From Candidatus Saccharibacteria bacterium UBA1235 (GTDB taxonomy: Bacteria; Patescibacteriota; Saccharimonadia; Saccharimonadales; Saccharimonadaceae): a stretch of DNA of 29,652 nucleotides. Position 1 is the stretch's first letter; every line of letters begins with the position of its first letter. The notes below the pieces were generated by a model. The model was not told the origin of the DNA and made no database searches. It worked only from the letters and a program-made list of their open reading frames with translations. The translations under genes were made by a program, and so were the position numbers. The stretch spans positions 14,191 through 43,842 of the forward strand of contig DBWP01000007.1 in NCBI GenBank assembly GCA_002309075.1, in the 5' to 3' direction. Positions 1 through 5,825 of this stretch are shown here, piece by piece.

Positions 1-22
1 ACTTTTTGATATCAGTTGCCAT
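1..22 (-). CDS. rplL: Ribosomal protein L7/L12, 5' end only
   Basis: Only the first seven codons lie in the window (reading MATDIKK), running off the left edge. The ATG is at 22-20 and is preceded by a good Shine-Dalgarno (AAAGGAAC) in the 25-nt gap after rplJ. Identification rests on position (rplL follows rplJ in nearly all bacteria) and on the typical start, so the call is inference from synteny. L7/L12 forms the ribosomal stalk on L10 and recruits translation factors. Confidence 0.8.
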
Positions 23-47
23 AAAATAGTTCCTTTCTTAGGATTAA

Positions 48-551
48 TTAAGCGGTTGCTTTTTCTTCTGCATGCTTCTCGAGGCCAGAAACCACTCCGT
101 TGACGCCAGAAAGTAAGGTGTCGATAACCTGAGCGATAAGTTCGTTCTTGGTTGGGAGCGAGCCTAGAGTCTTAACTTCTTCAGCGCTGAGTGCTGCACC
201 TTCGGCGTTGAAACCACCGACAAGCTCCATTTTATTGTGAGCTTTAGCAAATTTGGTGAGAACTTTTGCTGCATCGAAATCTTCGTCTGTACCTAATGCG
301 TAAAGAAGTTGGCCAGTAAGTCCAGAAGCGTCGGTATCCTTATAGGCCGCGATTTCTTTCATCGCAACTTTTACTAACCGGTTCTTCACGACCTTAATTT
401 TGATGCCAGATTCGCGCGCAAGGCGGCGAAGTTCTTGGAGCTCTTTGACGTTTAAGCCTTCGTATTTCGCGTAGACTACCATCTTCGAGTTCGAAAGAAG
501 TTCAGTTAAATCAGCAACCAATGTGTTCTTTTTATCTCTTGAAATTGCCAT
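48..551 (-). CDS. rplJ: Ribosomal protein L10
   Basis: 167 aa, normal length for L10. The N-terminal half has the L10 core that binds 23S rRNA helices 42-44 (LSNSKMVVYAKYEGLNV, then the GIKIKVVKNRLVKVA stretch around residues 50-64). The C-terminal Ala/Glu-rich helix is where L7/L12 dimers dock. The ATG at 551 has a clear AAAGGAAC ribosome-binding site. It is followed directly by rplL. Upstream lies an L10 leader structure (602-669) and a consensus promoter (680-708), so rplJ-rplL form their own transcription unit, probably autorepressed by the L10-L12 complex. Confidence 0.97.
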   Translation of the reverse strand: MAISRDKKNTLVADLTELLSNSKMVVYAKYEGLNVKELQELRRLARESGIKIKVVKNRLVKVAMKEIAAYKDTDASGLTGQLLYALGTDEDFDAAKVLTKFAKAHNKMELVGGFNAEGAALSAEEVKTLGSLPTKNELIAQVIDTLLSGVNGVVSGLEKHAEEKATA

Positions 552-601
552 AAAAAGTTCCTTTGGTTATTTAATATTTTAGTTAGCTAATTGTTAAATA
601 G

Positions 602-669
602 CGTCACCAAAACACACAAGAATTGTCCTCGGTGGCATAATTAAGTGAAACACCGCCACTGTCTTTGGT
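602..669 (-). promoter_or_regulatory. L10 leader: autoregulatory RNA of rplJ-rplL
   Basis: In the 5' UTR of rplJ the transcript reads ACCAAAGACAGUGGCGG ... UGCCACCGAGGACA ... UUUUGGUGAC. Outer strands ACCAAA/UUUGGU (664-669 with 605-610) pair. An inner hairpin GUGGCG/UGCCAC pairs six for six, and the AAAGACAG / CGAGGA internal loop matches the kink-turn-like core of the known L10 leader family. In that family the L10-L12 complex binds here to repress its own operon. Pairings were read by eye. Confidence 0.85.
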
Positions 670-679
670 AACTCCTTCC

Positions 680-708
680 ATTATAGCACACTTTTATTAA
701 AAAATCAA
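680..708 (-). promoter_or_regulatory. Promoter of rplJ-rplL
   Basis: -35 TTGATT (708-703), 17-bp spacer, -10 TATAAT (685-680) with an extended TGC just before it. Transcription would start around 673, just ahead of the L10 leader structure. It overlaps the end of the DUF4203-like gene upstream. Confidence 0.85.
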
Positions 709-711
709 GAC

Positions 712-1275
712 CTAAGCGTGTTTCGTGGTGAAAAATTGGAATAATGAACCTATGGCAGCCGTGCCAATTAGGATCGGGAAATAATAAGTTCCCGCATCAA
801 TTCCAGATATCCAATAGAAAATCCCTAGAGTTGTAACATATGCTCCAGCGAAGGCAGTAGCAAGAATAATTGCTGGTTTCATTAACATTACGGCTGCGCC
901 GGCAGCGATAACCCCAACTACTGCACCAATCGCTAAAGTGTTCATTTCAGTGCCGAAATATTGCGTTGTAATCAACATAGTCAAGGCGAAGACAATTCCC
1001 CCGAGACAGATTTTTTCGATCGTAAACCCAAGAAGCGCCATTAAAAGTCCGCCCGCAATCGGGATCAAATTATGCCAAAGTTCATTCGATAAAACATCTG
1101 GCACAGTGGTCTCTAGCCATGGCATTAAATAGTTCATTAAAGTTAAGCCAATAATAAACCATATGATAAAGAACGCTGCTTTTTTAATTCGGTAGCCAAA
1201 AAGCAAAACTGCAACCCCCGCGATAAGCATAATAACTAGTTCTGTTGTCGTAAATTGGGACAAATCTAAATCCAT
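712..1275 (-). CDS. DUF4203/TMEM198-like multi-pass membrane protein
   Basis: 187 aa from the ATG at 1275. An in-frame TTG at 1293 would add six residues, but it lies upstream of and through the -10 box, so it cannot be the start on the mapped promoter. The protein is almost wholly hydrophobic, with about seven membrane segments (first at about 10-28), short polar loops, a Gly/Ala-rich centre and a TTKHA tail. The pattern, including a GYRIKK turn after the first helix, resembles DUF4203 membrane proteins of unknown function. It sits between the rplA terminator and the rplJ promoter, breaking the usual rplA-rplJ continuity. A TGC-TATAAT box ends 6 nt before the ATG, so the mRNA should be leaderless. 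Family assignment is tentative. Confidence 0.6.
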   Translation of the reverse strand: MDLDLSQFTTTELVIMLIAGVAVLLFGYRIKKAAFFIIWFIIGLTLMNYLMPWLETTVPDVLSNELWHNLIPIAGGLLMALLGFTIEKICLGGIVFALTMLITTQYFGTEMNTLAIGAVVGVIAAGAAVMLMKPAIILATAFAGAYVTTLGIFYWISGIDAGTYYFPILIGTAAIGSLFQFFTTKHA

Positions 1276-1281
1276 AAATAA

Positions 1282-1290
1282 ATTATAGCA
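1282..1290 (-). promoter_or_regulatory. Extended -10 promoter, leaderless start
   Basis: TGC-TATAAT (1290-1282) is followed by six nucleotides and then the ATG at 1275, so +1 should fall on or next to the start codon. No convincing -35 is visible; the -35 position falls inside the rplA terminator stem. Confidence 0.65.
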
Positions 1291-1291
1291 C

Positions 1292-1321
1292 AAAAAAGTA
1301 GAGCTTTTTGCTCTACTTTTT
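1292..1321 (-). terminator. Intrinsic terminator after rplA
   Basis: A 12-bp perfect stem (1293-1304 with 1310-1321) with a five-base loop and a run of T on both sides lies 8 nt past the rplA stop. It could act in both directions, but only rplA runs into it. Confidence 0.9.
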
Positions 1322-1328
1322 ATGGATC

Positions 1329-2231
1329 CTAGTTGTAGATATTTTCAACTGAGATAGACGGGCCCATTGTCGTAGTTACAAATACGCTTTTGACGTAAGT
1401 ACCTTTAAGCGACGCTGGTTTTTGTGCTTTCAAAGAGTCTAAGAAAGCGTTTGCGTTCTCAGCGATTTTAGCACCGCCGAAGGAGACTTTACCGAGACCG
1501 ATGTGGACGATTGATTGCTTATCGACACGATATTCAACCTTGCCAGCCTTCGAATCTTTTACGGCTTTTTCAACATCCATCGTAACTGTGCCAGCCTTTG
1601 GATTTGGCATCAAGCCTTTTGGCCCAAGAAGGCGAGCAAACTTACCGAGTTTCGGCATGTAAGCCGGGGTGGAAATAAGAACATCAAAGTTTACTTCACC
1701 CTTCTCGAGTTGACGCAAGAATTCTTCGTCTTCTGCGATGTCGGCACCAGCTGCCTTAGCTGCTTTACAAACATCAAGCGGAGCAAATACTGCTACGCGG
1801 ACGGTTTTACCGTTACCGTTAGGAAGAACAATCGTTGTACGAATGTTCTGGTCAGCTTGACGAGGGTCAACTCCGAGGCGAACGTGCATTTCGACCGAAG
1901 CGTCAAATTTGACTGGGCTGGTCTTTAATGCAAGCTCGATTGCATCGTTAAGAGAATAGTCTTTTTTCTCAACTAATTTATAAGCTTCTTGATATTTTTT
2001 GCCACGGCGCTCTAATTTTGGTCGGGTGACCGGCTTAACGCCTTTTGGCTTTACGGCTGCATCTTTTTCTGCGCGCTCAAGTTTCTTCGCTTGGCGTTCT
2101 TCTTCAGCCTTTACTTCTTCGATGTGTTTCTTTGATTTTTTACCGGACTTTGCAAAAGTCTCAGTTTTAGCAGTTTCGACAGTTTCAACAACTTCTGTTT
2201 CTACTACTTTCTTGGCTTCTTCTTCTGCCAT
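1329..2231 (-). CDS. rplA: Ribosomal protein L1 with long charged N-terminal extension
   Basis: 300 aa against about 230 for a typical L1. The L1 fold begins near residue 75 (RGKKYQEAYKLVEKKDYSL) and shows LGVDPRQADQNIR, the loop LLGPKGLMPNPKAGTVT and KAGKVEYRVDK. It binds 23S rRNA helices 76-78, forms the E-site stalk and can repress its own mRNA. The first ~75 residues are an added Lys/Glu/Ala/Val-rich, low-complexity, probably disordered or coiled segment. The ATG at 2231 has a strong AAAGGA site 7 nt upstream, so the extension appears to be translated. It is 50 nt downstream of rplK, transcribed with it, and ends at the terminator at 1292-1321. Confidence 0.95.
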   Translation of the reverse strand: MAEEEAKKVVETEVVETVETAKTETFAKSGKKSKKHIEEVKAEEERQAKKLERAEKDAAVKPKGVKPVTRPKLERRGKKYQEAYKLVEKKDYSLNDAIELALKTSPVKFDASVEMHVRLGVDPRQADQNIRTTIVLPNGNGKTVRVAVFAPLDVCKAAKAAGADIAEDEEFLRQLEKGEVNFDVLISTPAYMPKLGKFARLLGPKGLMPNPKAGTVTMDVEKAVKDSKAGKVEYRVDKQSIVHIGLGKVSFGGAKIAENANAFLDSLKAQKPASLKGTYVKSVFVTTTMGPSISVENIYN

Positions 2232-2281
2232 AATTTTCCTTTCTGTGGTGATAACGAACTAAGTTCTCCCACAATAATTTA

Positions 2282-2707
2282 TTATTCTACTGTTACACCC
2301 ATTGAACGTGCCGTGCCAGCTACGATTTTAACTGCAGCTTCAAGGTCGTTTGCATTGAGTTGATCCATCTTCTTCTGCGCGATTTCTTCAAGTTGAGTTT
2401 TGGTGATTTTACCAACTTTCTCAACGTTTGGCTTGCCGGAACCCTTGCTGATTTTAATCGCTTCGCGAATTAAATCATCAACTGGTTGACCCAAACAATC
2501 CCAATCGAACGTACGGTCATCATAGACGCGAATATGAACGATTACATTTTTGCCCATGAAATCTTTAGTTTTTTCGTTAAATGGGTTAATGAAGTCCATC
2601 ATATTAAGGCCCCATTGACCGAGAGTCGAACCAACCGGAGGTCCAGCCGTAGCTTTACCGCCAGGGATTCGAAGTTTCAAATTGCCGATAACTTTCTTTT
2701 CTGCCAT
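2282..2707 (-). CDS. rplK: Ribosomal protein L11
   Basis: 141 aa, exactly the usual length. The N-terminal domain has GNLKLRIPGGKATAGPPVGSTLGQ with the conserved PPVG proline turn used by thiostrepton-type drugs. The C-terminal rRNA-binding domain ends in IVAGTARSMGVTVE. It forms the GTPase-associated centre with L10 and 23S rRNA. The start at 2707 follows an AAGGG site. Its promoter is 2762-2790, separate from secE-nusG, so rplK-rplA form one transcription unit. Confidence 0.97.
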   Translation of the reverse strand: MAEKKVIGNLKLRIPGGKATAGPPVGSTLGQWGLNMMDFINPFNEKTKDFMGKNVIVHIRVYDDRTFDWDCLGQPVDDLIREAIKISKGSGKPNVEKVGKITKTQLEEIAQKKMDQLNANDLEAAVKIVAGTARSMGVTVE

Positions 2708-2761
2708 CGTAAAACCCTTATTTATTAAATTTATTATTTAGAAGCATTATGTAACACAATG

Positions 2762-2790
2762 ATTATATCAAAAAAAGTTGTCAAAGTCAA
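2762..2790 (-). promoter_or_regulatory. Promoter of rplK-rplA
   Basis: -35 TTGACT (2790-2785), spacer 17, -10 TATAAT (2767-2762) with extended TGA. The -35 hexamer is the last six bases of the 3' arm of the nusG terminator stem, so the two elements overlap. The leader to the rplK ATG is about 50 nt and AT-rich. Confidence 0.88.
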
Positions 2791-2864
2791 GAAAAACCCC
2801 TTTTGAGGACCATAGGCTCGGCCGAACGGCCTTGAGTGTGTCCGAGAAAGGGGTTTTCTTGACT
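2785..2864 (-). terminator. Long branched terminator hairpin after nusG
   Basis: Starting at the nusG stop codon the RNA can form an 18-bp stem with one bulge (2847-2864 with 2785-2803), ending GGGG then TTTTT. Its ~40-nt loop holds a further GC-rich hairpin (GGCC-GTTC-GGCC) and a CTCGG/CCGAG pairing. It should end secE-nusG transcription. It is unusually large for a simple terminator and symmetrical enough to work both ways. Confidence 0.75.
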
Positions 2865-3413
2865 CTAGTTAAGCTGTTTTACTTGTAATGCGTCAAGCTC
2901 GACTGGTGTTTCGCGCCCAAACATCGAAACCATAACTTTAAGCTTGCCTTTTGCGGCATCAATTTCAGAGACCGTCCCGTCAAAGCCTTTAAATGGACCG
3001 TCTGTGATGGAAACGACTTCGCCAATTTCGTATTTGACGGAGAACTTTGGATCCTCAACGCCCATACGCTTCTTGATTTTCGCAATTTCCTTTTCGGAAA
3101 CTGGAGTTGGCTGGGTGCCAGTACCGATAAAACCGGTCACGCCTGGAGTATTGCGGATAATATACCAAGTTTCATCCGAAAGTTTCATATCAACTAGGAC
3201 ATAACCTTGCAAAATCTTGCGATCTACAACTTTACGCTTCCCATTTTTAATTTCGATTTGCTTTTCTTTCGGGACAATCGCCTCGAAAATCTTATTTGCC
3301 ATTTCTACGGTATTTGTACGCTGATTAATCGAATCTGCTACCTTATCTTCATAGCCAGAGTAGGTTGAAATCGCATACCATGCCCTTGTGTCATCATAAC
3401 GGTTGACTGCCAT
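2865..3413 (-). CDS. nusG: Transcription elongation/antitermination factor NusG
   Basis: 182 aa, normal length. The N-terminal NGN domain begins RAWYAISTYSGYEDKV (about residues 10-25) and contains GYVLVDMKLSDETWYIIRNTPGVTGFIG. The C-terminal KOW domain (about 125-180) has GEVVSITDGPFKGFDGTVSEID. NusG binds the clamp of RNA polymerase and links it to ribosome or Rho. The ATG has an AAAGGAG site 5 nt upstream and lies 13 nt after secE, the usual partner. Confidence 0.97.
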   Translation of the reverse strand: MAVNRYDDTRAWYAISTYSGYEDKVADSINQRTNTVEMANKIFEAIVPKEKQIEIKNGKRKVVDRKILQGYVLVDMKLSDETWYIIRNTPGVTGFIGTGTQPTPVSEKEIAKIKKRMGVEDPKFSVKYEIGEVVSITDGPFKGFDGTVSEIDAAKGKLKVMVSMFGRETPVELDALQVKQLN

Positions 3414-3426
3414 TTAAAACTCCTTT

Positions 3427-3726
3427 CTAGTTTCCTAAAATTAAATTAAATAACCAACTGAAGAATAAATCGAGTAATGAAATTATAATTACAAAAATCG
3501 CCGTATAAACTAAGACTGCGAGCACCATTTTCCAAGTTGCTTTTCGGCTTGGCCAACGTACCTGGCGAATTTCTTGCCACGATCCTTTAAGATATCGGAA
3601 AAACGCGATAAATGGACGAAAAAGTATGAAAACTTTCTTTTCAGGCTTCTTTTCAACCTTCTTCTCGACCTTTTTTTCAGGTTTTTTGTCTTCGGCCTTA
3701 ATTCTAGTGATTTTTGGTTTAGACAT
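3427..3726 (-). CDS. secE: Preprotein translocase subunit SecE
   Basis: 99 aa. It has the single-helix SecE form: a cytosolic amphipathic helix with the family signature EIRQVRWPSRKATWK (about residues 57-71), then one membrane segment (about 73-95). The first ~33 residues are an extra Lys/Glu-rich tail made of repeats of the type KKVEKK/KKPEKK, longer than in most 60-70-aa SecE proteins. SecE clamps SecY in the membrane. It is transcribed ahead of nusG from the promoter at 3771-3799, with AGGAG 4 nt before the ATG. Confidence 0.93.
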   Translation of the reverse strand: MSKPKITRIKAEDKKPEKKVEKKVEKKPEKKVFILFRPFIAFFRYLKGSWQEIRQVRWPSRKATWKMVLAVLVYTAIFVIIISLLDLFFSWLFNLILGN

Positions 3727-3742
3727 ATTACTCCTTTACATC

Positions 3743-3764
3743 AAAAAAGTCTGATACCAGACTT
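3743..3764 (-). terminator. Terminator-like hairpin between the acyltransferase gene and secE
   Basis: AAGTCTG-GTAT-CAGACTT followed by TTTTT: a 7-bp perfect stem, tetraloop and U-run. It is the only terminator-like element after the acyltransferase gene, but it also starts at the predicted +1 of the secE promoter, so the secE mRNA would begin with this hairpin. It may therefore act as a terminator for readthrough and as a 5' stem or attenuator for secE. Confidence 0.7.
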
Positions 3765-3770
3765 GTCAAT

Positions 3771-3799
3771 AGTATACTACGGTTCTTGCCGAAAATCAA
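3771..3799 (-). promoter_or_regulatory. Promoter of secE-nusG
   Basis: -35 TTGATT (3799-3794), spacer 17, -10 TATACT (3776-3771). The predicted start is around 3764, giving a ~38-nt leader that opens with the hairpin at 3747-3764. Confidence 0.8.
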
Positions 3800-3803
3800 G
3801 ACC

Positions 3804-4757
3804 CTAGTACCAGAACTTTTTTGGTAATTTATCCGCAATGCGTTTATGAAATTCGTAATCTAACTCTGGCAATTTATCAGCATCTTTCTTTAGGTATTTC
3901 TTTCGAATTTCTTTCGCCGTCATAACTTCGCCTGGAATTAGCTTGTAATTCTTAAAGAAATTTAGGCCTTTTTTATAGCCGTCTTGTGGCAAAACAGCCA
4001 TCGGCATAAAATCACAGTTCATTTCCGGGTCTTTAAAAAGTTCAATTGCGAGCACCGACATGGTCGGGATAATCGGATCTTTTTTATCGTAGACCGCACG
4101 AGTTTTAAAAACAGTAGTTTGGCGCGTTGCGCTTGGTGCGACGAAAATCACTCCGCCTTCCTTTAGAACTTCGTGTGAGCGTTTCGTATATAAATCACGA
4201 AAATCACGCTTTATCTTAGAGCCAGCTTCGTAAAGGTCAGTTCCCTTTTCTAGCTTCATTTTTCCCCAAGTGGATGGCGTAATTGTTGGGGTAATAATAA
4301 TTCCGAGCTTTAAAATGCGATCGTAGTCAGTCGCAAGCGCTTCATACCAAGGCAAATTCACTGGAAAAAGCATCGGTTTTTCGCCCATTACGTCCATCTT
4401 CATCATCAAAATTCTTGCAATTTCACCAAGTGACGGATGATTAAAACCGATTACGAGCCCGTTTTCAGAATCTTTCGGAAAACCCGCATAATCTCCCGGC
4501 GTAATTTTTTTAAGCTTCTTTACTAACTTCATCCGTGCGTTATAAGAATGTTCTTTCGGGTCGTCTTTCGGGCCAGTCGTCCCAAGTACATAATTAATCG
4601 CCGTATTACAAATTTTCCCGACCGGGACCATTTCTTTACGTAATTTCTCCGCGCCAAGCGTCGAAAGTAAAGAATAATTTTCGTGCTGAATTTTATCAAT
4701 AATCTCTTCTGCTGATAGAGTCTCAAGTTGCTTTTTTGAAAAAGTTTTTTTACTCAT
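3804..4757 (-). CDS. Divergent PlsC-like (lysophospholipid) acyltransferase
   Basis: 317 aa. The core resembles the LPLAT/PlsC superfamily: GFNHPSLGE at about 104-112 sits where these enzymes have their catalytic HX4D (here H107 and E112, an HX4E variant). GGVIFVAPSATRQ (201-213) stands where EGTR-type substrate-binding motifs occur, with the Glu replaced. It is soluble or peripheral, with no clear membrane helix. A likely role is acyl transfer to a glycerol-phosphate lipid precursor, in keeping with gpsA elsewhere in the window. Both motifs are changed, so activity and acceptor are uncertain. A TGA-TATAAT box ends 7 nt before the ATG and overlaps the stop of the gene upstream. Confidence 0.55.
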   Translation of the reverse strand: MSKKTFSKKQLETLSAEEIIDKIQHENYSLLSTLGAEKLRKEMVPVGKICNTAINYVLGTTGPKDDPKEHSYNARMKLVKKLKKITPGDYAGFPKDSENGLVIGFNHPSLGEIARILMMKMDVMGEKPMLFPVNLPWYEALATDYDRILKLGIIITPTITPSTWGKMKLEKGTDLYEAGSKIKRDFRDLYTKRSHEVLKEGGVIFVAPSATRQTTVFKTRAVYDKKDPIIPTMSVLAIELFKDPEMNCDFMPMAVLPQDGYKKGLNFFKNYKLIPGEVMTAKEIRKKYLKKDADKLPELDYEFHKRIADKLPKKFWY

Positions 4758-4764
4758 AGCGTTT

Positions 4765-4773
4765 ATTATATCA
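4765..4773 (-). promoter_or_regulatory. Extended -10 promoter of the acyltransferase gene
   Basis: TGA-TATAAT (4773-4765), then 7 nt and the ATG at 4757. The TAA stop of the upstream phosphatase-family gene lies inside the box. The predicted transcript is leaderless. Confidence 0.6.
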
Positions 4774-5524
4774 TAATTTCTACGGCTAAAGCTTTATGAT
4801 CGGATGCGCATAAATCGAGCACCTCAAACTTTTCGAAAGAAACCTTATCGTTTATTAAAATATGGTCGCAAGGCACATCTTTTACGAAACGAATATTCCG
4901 GAGCGTGGTTTTTATGTTATTTTCTACGGTTAAATCGGTTAGAAAATCTAATTCTCGCATCGCCGGAGCTTCAGAAATCACGTTAAGATCGCCACATAAA
5001 ACAACCGGCGCGGACTCGTTTTTAATCATTTCTGCCACAGATCGCATACACTCTCGAGACATTTCATTTCCGAGTGGGTCCGTAATATAATAACCGTGAT
5101 AATTTACGAGAACTAGCCCGTTTTCTAAAACAACTTTTTGTGCGGTATAGCGATGATTATCGATCGAATCTTTATAATTTGAAATATTCGTTGCGACCTT
5201 AGCTTCGTCGCCTAGAATTATTTTTTCTTCAGTTTCGATAAATGGAATTTTACTTAAAATTGCGATTCCGTGTTTTAATTTTACGTCTTCTCCTAACATA
5301 TTTATACCGAAGTGCTCGCTTCTAAAATCAAAAGGAAAATCGGCCTGACGCTTAATTTTGTCAACCGTATCAATAAAAAGGTCTAAAAAACCAGCCCCAT
5401 TAGCATCCCAAGCAGCTTCCTGCATACAAACGACGTCATAGTCGCCCTCGAGAATACACCTAGTTAGGCCGTCTTTAATTCGCCCGCCCCAAACGTTCAG
5501 TTGTAAAATTTTTAGTTTCTTCAT
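4766..5524 (-). CDS. Endonuclease/exonuclease/phosphatase (EEP) family hydrolase
   Basis: 252 aa, one EEP fold. The full metal-site set is visible: N10 in LQLNVWGG, E36 in CMQEAAW, H143 in NYHGYYITDP, D179 and N181 in CGDLNV, D220-H221 in PCDHILI and the closing D242-H243 in SDHKALA. Such enzymes use Mg2+ to cut phosphodiester or phosphomonoester bonds in DNA, RNA, phospholipids or inositol phosphates; the substrate cannot be told from sequence. No signal peptide is seen, so it should be cytosolic. The ATG at 5524 lies just after a fragment of tRNA-Gln and might be co-transcribed with that tRNA. The acyltransferase starts 8 nt after its stop. Confidence 0.85.
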   Translation of the reverse strand: MKKLKILQLNVWGGRIKDGLTRCILEGDYDVVCMQEAAWDANGAGFLDLFIDTVDKIKRQADFPFDFRSEHFGINMLGEDVKLKHGIAILSKIPFIETEEKIILGDEAKVATNISNYKDSIDNHRYTAQKVVLENGLVLVNYHGYYITDPLGNEMSRECMRSVAEMIKNESAPVVLCGDLNVISEAPAMRELDFLTDLTVENNIKTTLRNIRFVKDVPCDHILINDKVSFEKFEVLDLCASDHKALAVEIMI

Positions 5525-5536
5525 GTTGCTTATTTT

Positions 5537-5564
5537 ATATGGCTAGGGCGGAAGGATTCGCACC
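5537..5564 (-). pseudogene. Duplicate 3' end of tRNA-Gln (tRNA fragment or att-like scar)
   Basis: 24 bases (5537-5560) are identical to the 3' end of tRNA-Gln plus its flank (5614-5637), including the T-loop tail, the acceptor strand CGCCCTA, G and CCA. No matching 5' acceptor strand or T-arm 5' strand precedes it, so it cannot fold as a tRNA alone. The 50 nt between the two copies show a small TGCCT/AGGCA hairpin. Confidence 0.75.
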
Positions 5565-5616
5565 GAAGGTCCGAAGCCCCAGCTAGAAAATGCCTACTGG
5601 AGGCAACTTGCTAATA

Positions 5617-5691
5617 TGGCTAGGGCGGAAGGATTCGAACCCTCGAATGGTGGGACCAGAACCCACTGCCTTACCACTTGGCGACGCCCTA
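5617..5691 (-). tRNA. tRNA-Gln (anticodon CTG)
   Basis: 75 nt with encoded CCA. Acceptor TAGGGCG/CGCCCTA, D-arm GCC...GGC, anticodon stem GTGGG/CCCAC with loop TTCTGGT (anticodon CTG, reading CAG), T-arm GAGGG-TTCGAAT-CCTTC, discriminator G as usual for Gln with a U1-A72 pair. Promoter at 5703-5731. Confidence 0.95.
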
Positions 5692-5702
5692 ATGACATAA
5701 TT

Positions 5703-5731
5703 ATTATACCACAGCTACGAATTAATCGCAA
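5703..5731 (-). promoter_or_regulatory. Promoter of tRNA-Gln
   Basis: -35 TTGCGA (5731-5726), spacer 17, -10 TATAAT (5708-5703) with extended TGG. The predicted start is a few bases before the tRNA 5' end. Confidence 0.8.
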
Positions 5732-5737
5732 CGATAT

Positions 5738-5790
5738 AAAAACCGAGGGCGGTGTCCCGCATATATCCAATGCAGGTCCTGCCCTCATTA
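5738..5790 (-). ncRNA. Candidate small structured RNA (~52 nt) with its own promoter and terminator
   Basis: A consensus promoter (5797-5825) directs a start at about 5790. The RNA then folds as GAGGGC/GCCCTC (5781-5786 with 5745-5750), an internal loop, CCTGCAT/ATGCGGG (5770-5776 with 5756-5762) and a 7-nt loop TGGATAT, ending GG-TTTTT (5738-5744). No ORF of note is present. GGA trinucleotides occur in the apical loop and both flanks. It matches no RNA family I recognise; it lacks the SRP RNA tetraloop motif. The plain alternative is that it is only an elaborate terminator for the nuclease gene upstream. Confidence 0.5.
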
Positions 5791-5796
5791 ACCACA

Positions 5797-5825
5797 ATTA
5801 TATATTATTTCTTTTTCAAAGTCAA
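5797..5825 (-). promoter_or_regulatory. Promoter inside the 3' end of the nuclease gene
   Basis: -35 TTGACT (5825-5820), spacer 17, -10 TATAAT (5802-5797). Near-perfect consensus, placed so that the only thing it could transcribe before a terminator is the 52-nt hairpin RNA, or the tRNA-Gln on readthrough. Confidence 0.65.

Noticed and set aside
1515..1928. Long reading frame on the plus strand opposite rplA (and similar shadows opposite the FISUMP, DUF4956 and helicase genes)
   Set aside because: They lie wholly inside well-supported genes on the other strand and lack family motifs and ribosome-binding sites.
5540..5616. A second complete tRNA or tmRNA end between the two tRNA-Gln 3' copies
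   Set aside because: No 5' acceptor strand pairs with CGCCCTA and the T-arm 5' strand is missing; no tmRNA tag frame or fold is visible.
5738..5790. SRP (4.5S) RNA
   Set aside because: The conserved GGUCAGG...GGAAGCAGCC core and GNAR tetraloop are absent, and the RNA is too short.
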